Shown one piece after another: positions 55,979-64,000 of a stretch of 64,000 nucleotides of DNA. The notes beneath the pieces are model-generated. The model was given only the letters and a program-made list of their open reading frames with translations. It made no database searches and was not told where the DNA came from. This stretch comes from Chloranthus sessilifolius (lineage: Eukaryota; Streptophyta; Magnoliopsida; Chloranthales; Chloranthaceae): NCBI GenBank assembly GCA_021018995.1, contig CM037598.1, positions 72,186,671 through 72,250,670 of the forward strand. The letters run 5' to 3'. The translations under genes were made by a program, and so were the position numbers. Numbering within the stretch: the first letter of the stretch is position 1; the number at the start of each line of letters is the position of its first letter.

Positions 55979-57195
55979 ATGGCGTATTCGGGAAGTTCTG
56001 ATTTACCTAGAGAGGGAATCTCTACAATATGACCTCCGTTGTTTGATGGTCATAACTATCTATATTGGAAAGCTAGGATGATGGATTTTCTCGAATCCAT
56101 GGACATCATAATTTTGTTCACGATTGAGACGGGTTGGTCTCTACCTCAAGAAATGGTCCATTTGGATGGAATTGAGAAAATCACTATTAAATCTGCAAAT
56201 CATTATAGTAGTGAAGAAAATAACGCTATAAATGATAGCTTTAGAGCTTTGTATGCCATTTTTGGAGCTGTAACAACTTGAAAGTTTAAAAGAATTTGTA
56301 ATTGTGAAGTGGCTAGAGAATCCTGGAAGATCCTAGAGACCACTTTTGAAGGGACTCCACAAGTAAAGATTAACAAATTGCACATGTTAACAACGCAATT
56401 TGAAAATTTTCGGATGGATGATGATGAGAAGTTCACGGACTTCTACACTAAGCTTAATGATATTGTTAATGGTTCCTTCTACCTTAGAGAGGAGATACCA
56501 CCTAATAAAATAGTCAGGAAGGTTCTACGATCCTTGCCTGAAATGGTTAGACTTAAGGTGACAACCATCTCAGAAAGTAAGAACATTGATAAGATCAACA
56601 TAGATGAGCTTGTGAGATTTCTTTAAACCTATGAATATGAGATTCAAAGTAGTCAAAAGCAAAAAAGTGTTGCTTTCCGATCCTCTAAGAAAAAGGATGA
56701 GGATGAGGATTGTGGAAGTGATGATGGTGAGGACCTTGCTTTGTTTGCTAAAATGTTTTTAAAAAGTTTCAAAAATAAAAGCAGTGCTGACAAGTCCTAT
56801 GAGAAACCTAAGATTCCCATCAAGAAATCTCATAAGGAATCTTATGAGGAAACGCAATGCTTCAAGTGCCGCAGCTATGAGCATTTTGTTTATGATTGTC
56901 CCAACAAAAAGAAAATTTTTGGGAATTTCAAAGCCATGGCCATGGCAAAAGAAGATGGCACTAGTGATGAGAGTTCCTCAGATGTGTCAAATGTGTCACA
57001 ACATGGTTTTTGGGCATTTGTAGCGTCCATTTATGAGGAGACCCAAGATTCCTCCTAGCGAGCCCTGCTACTTCGGATGAAGAGGAGGATGAGGTGGACA
57101 TATTTGAAGTTTATGATGAAATTTATCTTGTAAGCATTCAATTGAACAAAGAGAAGATGAAGTTGAACAAAGATGAGTCATCTCTCACGTCCTAA
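55979..57195 (+). pseudogene. gag: Copia-2 gag
   Basis: ATG at 55979 (MAYSGSSDLPREGIST). Copia gag domain: PPLFDGHNYLYWKARMMDFL at 56031, ESWKILETTFEG, LHMLTTQFENFRMDDDEKF, FYTKLNDIVN. Zinc knuckle CFKCRSYEHFVYDC at about 56858-56900. Stops at about 56030, 56279, 56624 and 57056. One frame until about 57190. Confidence 0.9.
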
Positions 57196-57198
57196 TGT

Positions 57199-58389
57199 AT
57201 GTTTAAAAATATTGAGCAAAATTTTTTGATTGAAAATGTTGAATCCTTGGAAAATGAGGTAAAAAACTTAAGGGATAAAGTTAAGTTTTTGGAATTTGAA
57301 GGAGCTGAGTATTGCTCCAAATATAGCAGTCATAGTGTTGAGAATGAAGGGCTCAAGAAAGAGCTTTCAAATGAAAAAATCACCCTAGGAAAATTGTAAA
57401 ATCCTAGGGTTGACACTCAAAGGGCGTGGGATGCTTGCAGGGGATGGGGTGATAAAACCAGGTTGGGTTTTAAGGAAGTGAATCACTTTGCCCTTGGGAA
57501 CAAAGGTAAAGACAAATTGAAATATATTCTCAAACTCCCAAGAAATTCTAGTAGTGAATCTTCATCCATTTTACCTCCTCTTCTGCCTACCCCCTCACAC
57601 CCTAAATCTGTTAATGGCAAAAAGGGTCCTAATTGTTTCTACTGCGGTAGAAGAGGACACATCAATCTCAGTTGTCCTGTAAGGAAAATGAATCTTTTTC
57701 TCCAAGAGCATGATACTATAGTTTTCTATTGATTGAGGGCTCTTGAAAATTTAATGGAGTGGAAGCGGGTGAGGAAAAACATTGTAAATGTTTTGGTTGC
57801 TCATACTGCATTGCAAGCTTTTGAGCCATCTAAGTGGTTCCTTGATAGTGGGTACTCAAAACATATGACTGAAAACAGGTCATATGTTTCATTTTTGAAG
57901 AAATGTGACTCTGGTTCTGTCACTTTTGGAAATGGGGGCAGTTCCAAAATTGCTGGGAAAGAAAAGTTGATGCTCCTGGGTGCCCTAAGCTCTCGAAAGT
58001 TTTATATGTTGATGGGTTGAAGGCTAATTTGATTAGCATCAGTCAACTGTGTGATGAAGAGATGAACATCACTTTTATTAAGTCTGGGTGTTCTCTTGTA
58101 GATAAATCTTGAAATATTTTTCTAAGTGGAATCCTCTGATAATTGTTACACGTTTCATGTACAATCTGATCCCACTTGCTTGTTGACCTCTAGAGATGAA
58201 CTTGAACTGTGGCATCAACGTCTCGGTCACATGAATACAAAGGACCTTGTGAAAATCGCTAATGACGAAATTGTCAAAGGCCTACCTAAACTATGAAAAG
58301 ATTCAAACTCGGTGTGGACTCGGTGTGTGGTGCTTATCAATTGGGCAAACAAACTTGAGTTCCTCACAAAAAACTTTCTAGTACTGCTA
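57199..58389 (+). pseudogene. Copia-2 second zinc knuckle, protease and pre-integrase
   Basis: Coiled-coil segment at 57199-57397 (ENVESLENEVKNLRDKVKFL). Second zinc knuckle CFYCGRRGHINLSC at 57637-57681. Protease active site KWFLDSGYSKHMT at 57832. Pre-integrase ELWHQRLGHMNTKDLVKIA at 58200. Two zinc knuckles and a long coiled coil before the protease resemble large SIRE-type copia elements, but the lineage is not secure. Confidence 0.85.
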
Positions 58390-59408
58390 CCTCTCGGGTC
58401 CTTGATCTTATTCATTTTGATCTTGTTGGACCAATGAAAGTTAGCAGTAATGGAGGAAAGAAATATATATTAGTTATGGTGGATGATTTCTTTCAATATT
58501 CTAGGATTATATTTTTGGGAGAGAAATCAAGTGCCTTTGATGAATTTGTCATTATTATTAAACGATGTTAGGTGAAGAAGGGCTTTAATGTCAAACGCAT
58601 TCGGAGTGATAGAGACGGTGAGTTTAGTAATTCAAAGTTTGATGAGTTTTGCAATTCTTTAGAAATTATGCAAGAATTTTCCTCACCTCACACTCTTCAG
58701 CAAAATAGAGTGACTAAAAGAAAAAATCGAGTGCTTCAAGAGATGGCTCAGGTAATGTTAAATGCTAAAGATTTAGCCCAACATTTTTGGGCTGAAGTTG
58801 TTGCTACGGCTTGCACTACAAAAAAAAAGATTATTAGCGGCAGTTTTTTGGAGCAAAAAACTGCCGCTATTAACAAAAAATAATTAAAGACTATAAGCGG
58901 CAGTTTTTTGTTAATAGCAGTAGCTTTTGGCTACCGCTAATAGTCTTATTTTTTTGTAGTGTTGTCATATATCAAATAGAGTGTTTGTACGTCCTGATAC
59001 TATCCAAACACCCTATGAGATTTGGAATGACAAAAAGCCAAAAGTGAGTCATTTTAGAACTTTTGAGAGTCAATGCTATATTTTGAATGATCGGGATAAC
59101 TTGGAAAAATTTGATCCCAAGAGTGACCTCAGAATCTTCCCTGGTTATGCTCAAAATAGTTAAGCATTTTAAGTTTTCAACTTGAGAACTCAGTCCATGA
59201 TGGAGTCATACAATGTGGTCATTAATGACCTTGCTAGTACCCCTCATGTTATTGATAATGGTGAGGATAGTCTGATTCCTCATAACACTTATGGCATTGT
59301 ACTCTTCCTTTTATTCCTTTTGAAGAGAGTCAACCAACTGATGAGAACAAATAATTCTCTTCTCTCGTTGTTGAGGAACCAACTAGTGTCAGAAAGAAGC
59401 ATCCTTCA
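58390..59408 (+). pseudogene. Copia-2 integrase, truncated by LTR-B and split by a MITE
   Basis: LDLIHFDLVGPMKV (first D) at about 58400, IRSDRDGEFSN (second D) at about 58601. The expected VERKN reads TKRKN near 58715, so the catalytic Glu is Lys. The MITE at 58814-58961 splits the core between WAEVVATAC and NRVFVRPDTIQTPYEIW. FPGYAQNS near 59145 is followed by a stop. The sequence stops matching copia at 59408, where LTR-B begins; RT and RNase H are absent. Confidence 0.88.
58814..58961. mobile_element. CACTA-type MITE, copy 2 (148 bp)
   Basis: TIRs CACTACAAAAAAAA and TTTTTTTGTAGTG, 3-bp target duplication TTG (58811-58813, 58962-58964). Inner inverted repeats AGCGGCAGTTTTTTG and CAAAAAACTGCCGCT. 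Removing the element with one duplication copy brings the integrase frame back together, which confirms the boundaries. Confidence 0.92.
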
Positions 59409-60945
59409 TGTGCAACCCTGGGATTTTGACGATCCCGTCACGACGATGCGCTCTCTTTCCAGAAAACCTAGTTCATTTTATGAGTACCGAAGTGCTAAAA
59501 ATATGACTCTGAATCCGGTCCACACCAAAGGTTCTTGGGTAGGGGCTTCGGTTATCGATTGGGAAGGTGTTAGGCACCCAATCAACCCGCTTAATGCGGT
59601 CTCTACTAATGGCCAAAATAAAATTAATATAAAAGAAAAGAAAATGGCTTTCTCTTTCCCAAAGGGGCTTAAAATCCTATTTGTGTCCCTTCGTTCCTAC
59701 CGAAAATTCGGTGGCATAATGGCACAAATGAGAGGATGGAGGAATGACTGAGAAGGTAGAGGAATAGAGGGGAGAGTTGGAGCTCTCGGGCCCTTGTTGC
59801 ACCGTTGAGGGGCCTTGCATTGGTTTGCTTTGATGGGCTTTTGAAGGCTTGAATGATATGAAATGGGGTTCTAACTCCTAAAGCTTGAAGCTAAGAGGTA
59901 GAGGAAGAAAGCTAGGGGATAATACACACCTAACCTAGAGGTTTTTAGTGAAATGCTAAGGTCTAAAGGAGTTTTTTTTAATCTAGAATTTGTATGGGAA
60001 TGGTGCACCAAAGGGAAAAAGATCTTCTCACTTAAACTCTTTCTCTCTTAAGCAAAAATTCTCAACCTTTAATCCAAGGGGAGGGGGGGTCTATTTATAG
60101 GAAAATGGTTGATTAGGAGGCTACTTAGATGCTAATTGGGTTTAGCAATTAGGTAATCTCTAATCTAAGGTTTCTTAGGATTTTGGAAGCTTGGAAAGGT
60201 GTGAAGGTGGTTCTAATGGTGGATGATAGGTTGGTGTTTCAAACCACTTAAGGGTTGCAAATAGGCACTAAAAGGGTGCAATAGAACTAGCAAAGTACAC
60301 TCCAAATATCGAGGTGGTCAACAAGTCAAACCCTAATCATAAAATTTGGGGCAAAAAACCCAAGTTACTGTTCATATGCCTGAAATAGTTGCGCCAGGCA
60401 AATGTACAGTAAAACAGTTCTGTACAGTAGCCTGGAAGTTGGCTTCACGAGGTGGAGGACCACTCTTTAAACTGGCGCAACTATTAGTTATACCAGGCCA
60501 TTTTTAGAGAGAAGTGGCCTATCACAACTATTAGTTGTGCCAAATCCCTAAGGGGGCTTCCACGAATTTACCGTTTTGCCCCTCAGATTTGGACTGCCAT
60601 ATCTTCGCATATATAGCTCCGATTGGGGTGATTCTTGGCTAGTTGGAAAGCTGACAACTTCTACTTTTCAATGGTATATGACTTGATAGTAGTAAAAGAC
60701 CTCAGCTAGTCCTAGTGTACCACTCTTCATCCATTGCCTGGGAAGGTTAGGTTTAGGGTTAGGAAGGGGTTCTAATGGTCGGAATTGGTTTCTAAAGGTT
60801 TGGGGTAAATTGTAAGGAATTTGGGATGATTCCTAAGGGTTTGGAAAGGTATCTAAGGGTACCATACATACCATCAAATCCTCAGAGGCGCGCCTCTCTC
60901 GAAACGTATTTCGATCATCCCTTGGGCCAAATTTGGGTGTATACA
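59409..60945 (-). repeat. LTR-B, minus orientation (about 1537 bp)
   Basis: On the minus strand it starts TGTATACACCC (60945) and ends GGGTTGCACA (59409). Inside the right border, minus strand AAAGAGGGGCATC is a good PPT, so this is a 3' LTR whose element extends right. TTGGGAAGGTGTTAGGCACC near 59560 is a motif I associate with Tat/Ogre-type LTRs. Inverted words occur at 60390-60545 (AGTTGCGCCAGGC, CTGGCGCAACTA, ACAACTATTAGTTGT). No ORF of note. Confidence 0.6.
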
Positions 60946-63252
60946 GATGCCCCTCTTTAGTATCCGATCACTAATGGTCGAATGCCAAAGAAAAGAGACA
61001 TTCGAAGATTCCCAAGGCATTACTGACGGGTCCGTCGCATTTAGAACAAACTTCAAACATTAGATGGGTAACATGGTGAGAAAATGAAAGCTCTGGATGC
61101 CAGACTAAACATTCGTCTCTCAAGGTAATCGGTCCCCAAGTGCTTAGCGACATCACTGGGCATAACTGAGGTGGAACGAGTTGCGAAAGCCCTATATGCC
61201 AGGCCAAACATTCATTTCTTGAGATTATTTGAAGGTATTTGATGTTTAAGATTCATTCTGAATACAACAGCTTTACAAGTAAGAGGGGTGATCGACCCAC
61301 ATTCAAAGATAGGCGCGAAGTAAACATACGCAAGGCTCTACAGTTTGCATCCAATCCTATGAGGCATTTGATTGCCTCATTTGACTAGTTACAGGTGCCC
61401 CTACCTACCTGAAGCAGGGTTCTAAATCTTTGGGTGAACCCATCGATCCTGAAGTTTATTTAGCATGACTACCCGAGCGGGGCAAATAGAGGTCGTAACG
61501 CTTTTTGGGAGTACGTGCCATTTTCAAAAATGTGCCCCAGATCCATATGACCTAGAGCATCCAGCTTCAACTACCTTAATCAGGTCTAACCAAACATTGG
61601 GTATCTCTCAAAAGGGACATTCAATCTTGGTCTCTACCAACAATGATCATAAATATTAATTAACTATGCATAAACATGCACCCATCAGGGGTAATAAGCA
61701 ACAACGAAGGCGATGAAAGCCCCGACCTGAACCTGCCCGGATATAATTTACGGGAACAAACGACCATCAGGCGGATACCCAGATGTATGACGTACACTTT
61801 ATAGGGATACCACTGCCAATACAAGTTTTAAGCCTGCAGAAAATAAAAGGGGAAATGAACCCTTCTGGATGCATGGTTGCACATAGTTTGATTGATACGT
61901 AATCTCATTCTCAACAGGTTGGTCTCAACTAACGATTGACCTTTTCCAATGAATCTGAAGCTAGAGATACTAGAGTTCTCATGAATCTAGAAACGGAGCG
62001 CTCAGCGCAAATATTTAGCAGTGGAGTAAACCTGATCTAAATATTGACCGTTTGATTGAGATTGGCATCGTTGCTCCTACTTTGAAGTAGGATCCAAAGA
62101 TCTAAGGCGAACCCTAGACTAGGGACTTTAATATAGCACAGTTGTGTTGCTGATAAAACATTGACATTTTACCGCATTATGCATGTGCGTTGTTGTGCAT
62201 CGCTCTGTGGGTATTGAACCACGTGGAAATTGCGGAATGTAAGAGAGGAGAGAAAAAGAACAGAGGAGAAAGAGAGATTTGAGGAGAAATAATGGCATAT
62301 TTTTCGAAGAGCTAAGCAAAGCTGCAGTGAAAACTGAAAAGGCTCTTTAGATTTAAAAACTTAACGACGGACTGACAATATAGGCCGAGTCGTATCGGCC
62401 TCAGTCAAACCGTGGCCCGAGATCGATACCCATTTTGATACCTTGCTCTAACCCATTTACCCTTCAATATTCCATATTATAAGAAAGTGAAAGTTGATTT
62501 TGTGATGAGTCCCTAGCGCACCCATATCTCCTGATTTCCTACCTAATATTGCACGCAATATTCATTGGAATAAAAAATTCCAACAATACATGTCAATGGA
62601 TGCCTGCTCAATGAAACACATGTTAAACGGAAATCTTGTTCAAAAGGTTAAAATTTTTCAGGTCATAAACATCAACACCAATAGCGACTCTCTCCTTGTA
62701 CCACAAGCTTTACCAAATCATTCTCGTGAATCACTAGATTTCAATTATGACATTCCCAAAGACGGGTGGGATTTTGAGAAGAAACTAATAACACATCAAC
62801 ATTTCTCATAAAAAAATTGTAACACAAACATTGGTTGCCCCCCCCCCCCTTTTTTTTTTCTTTTGCTAGTTGCCCGTTATTTATTCATTTGAACCTAATT
62901 AAAAATACAACATCCAATATGTACAAAATAGGTATTAAACATCTTTAATAAAATAGGTATCAACATTTTTATTTTTTTTTGCGAAGGGATTTTTTGGTTT
63001 TGTTTTTAATTTTGCAAATAAGGTAAAGGGATTTTTTTTTGGTTTTTGTTGTTTTCTTTAAATTTTTGCAAATAAAGTACAGGGATTTTTTGTTTTTATT
63101 TTTTATTTTTGTGTGTGTATCTTGGTTTTTGAAACAAAAAAAAAGGGTGAGCACTACTTGCCTTCCTTTGCAGCGTGGCATAAAACGGTTTTTTTTTTTT
63201 TTTTCTTTTATCACTGATTTGCTCTAATGTGATTGCTTTCTGTTGCCCTAGA
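60946..63252 (-). other. Non-coding interior next to LTR-B
   Basis: PPT at 60946-60960 (plus strand GATGCCCCTCTTTAG). The rest shows local imperfect repeats (ATGCCAGRCTAAACATTC at about 61097 and 61197; CTACCTGAAGCAGGGTTC at 61407 and a cognate near 62070). No pol domains on either strand. A C10T10 run is near 62840-62858 and T-rich runs at 62960-63110. 62590-62811 is a small ORF without a recognised family. Confidence 0.4.
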
Positions 63253-64000
63253 ATGTTAGGTGATGATGAGTACATTCCTGAGGAGGGCCATGAGGAGGGG
63301 CCCAAGATAGTCTACGGTCCGCGGGGGGAGCAGTTCCTCTGGGTAGAGCGGCGAGCGGGCCCTTGGCTCGAGATGTAGGGCGAGGCTGCTCGAGTCAGCC
63401 TCCTACATCAACAACATACTCACATTTCGAATTTTGGCATAGCGGGCAAGGTGAGAGACAGGTTTAATTTTTTCTTTTGTGCAGCCTTGCTCTATTTCTA
63501 CAATCTGATGCATTTTCTTTTCGATACGCAGGACCTACCCGCCATTGTATTTCGCAGGGGATGGCTAGATTTCCATGATTTCTACCTCTATGTCCCCCCC
63601 ATGGTGAAGTTCTTGCTAGCGCATGTGGGCTTTGGAGAGTTCCTGTCTTGCCCTGCTATGAGGGCTGATGCCGCATATTTGAAGGCATTGATTGAGCGGT
63701 TCCACCCTGAGACGATGACCTTCCACATGTCGTATGCTAAGATGGCCTTGATGCCCATTGATTGGGCAATGACTACGGGTATTAGGATGGGGGGCATACC
63801 GATAGCTGACCTCGCGGTACCGAGCAGAGAGGACATCATTCGATTGATAGGGGCCTATCACCCTCATGGGCAGATACATGGTACTGAGGTCAAAATGACC
63901 TGGCTATCCGCGCTCTATACGGCTGACGAGTTGCTGAATTTGGGGCAGCCAGATAGGGCTTTATATTATGCTTGAATGGGCGATCGTCTTGGCCTGCATC
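63253..64000 (+). pseudogene. Plant mobile domain (PMD) gene, 5' part
   Basis: Exon 1 from ATG 63253 (MLGDDEYIPEEGHEEGPKIV) to 63450, intron 63451-63531 (GTGAGAG..ATACGCAG, 81 bp), exon 2 from 63532 in the same phase. Exon 2 encodes GWLDFHDFYLYVPPMVKFLL, LIERFHPETMTFHMSYAKMA and WAMTTGIRMGGIPIADL, which match the start of the plant mobile domain found in MAIN/MAIL proteins and in transposons. In-frame TAG at 63376 and TGA at 63973 (GCT TGA ATG GGC, likely CGA to TGA). The rest lies beyond the window. Probably a transposon-borne copy rather than a host MAIN gene. Confidence 0.65.
63451..63531 (+). other. Predicted intron of the PMD gene
   Basis: GT at 63451, AG at 63530-63531, T-rich interior, and both exons in phase 0. 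The interior also stays open in the same frame, so retention would not stop translation. Confidence 0.55.

Noticed and set aside
62590-62811. Possible RPA1 N-terminal-like ORF (MLNGNLVQKVKIFQVININ)
   Set aside because: Similarity is only a faint hydrophobic pattern, no second domain follows, and the flanks are AT-rich repeat.

Overview
The window is repeat-dominated nuclear DNA of a flowering plant. It holds nested Athila-type Ty3/gypsy elements with plant tRNA-Asp-like primer sites, Ty1/copia elements, a chromovirus remnant, a decayed FAR1/MULE transposase, CACTA-type MITEs, a LINE fragment and a plant mobile domain gene. There is no convincing intact host gene. Most coding regions are broken. 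I cannot name the species from sequence alone.

Layout. 1-1773: 3' part of a long solo-LTR-like element (family A, copy A1), inserted in the 5' LTR of the next element. 1774-19305: Gypsy-1, an Athila-like element (5' LTR, PBS, gag, PR, RT-RNase H, integrase, an extra env-position ORF with a mucin-like Ser/Thr/Pro stretch, an LTR-like internal block, PPT, 3' LTR). 19306-27476: a MULE-related region with small duplicated cassettes, hundreds of GAAGCG/CGCTTC words and a minus-strand FAR1/FHY3-like transposase pseudogene. 27477-29523: AACCGAA-rich repeat, a possible small MULE-like element, and one end of a minus-strand chromovirus remnant. 29524-43625: A3, a second family A copy (minus, TSD TAATT), which cut the chromovirus gag and is itself split by Gypsy-2 (30451-42294, TSD GGTAT). 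43631-44100: rest of the chromovirus gag. 44483-53814: Copia-1 (minus) with a third family A copy (A2, 49964-52425, TSD GGTCA) in its leader. 53815-54400: LINE RT/RNase H fragment. 54542-54703: CACTA MITE. 55200-59408: Copia-2 (plus; gag, PR, integrase only), with a second CACTA MITE in its integrase. 59409-60945: LTR-B (minus) with a PPT on its inner side. 63253-64000: start of a plant mobile domain gene with an 81-bp intron.

The most striking signal is not a gene. Nearly every transposon family here carries its own array of short dyad-symmetric DNA words, often in the LTR upstream of a TATA box. Gypsy-1 uses ACCTSTCGASAGGT, Gypsy-2 uses GTCAATCGATTGAC, family A uses TCGA-YYRR-TCGA and CCC-A-GGG dyads, Copia-2 uses CACARCGTGTTGTG, and the MULE region uses GAAGCG/CGCTTC. 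Within family A the three copies carry different central tetranucleotides (TTAA, CTAG, CCGG), yet each stays self-complementary. The symmetry appears to be maintained or regenerated while the sequence changes.

A second pattern is that nearly all premature stops in the two gypsy polyproteins are explained by C-to-T changes of CAA, CAG or CGA codons, or by G-to-A changes of TGG. That is the expected footprint of methylcytosine deamination in silenced elements.
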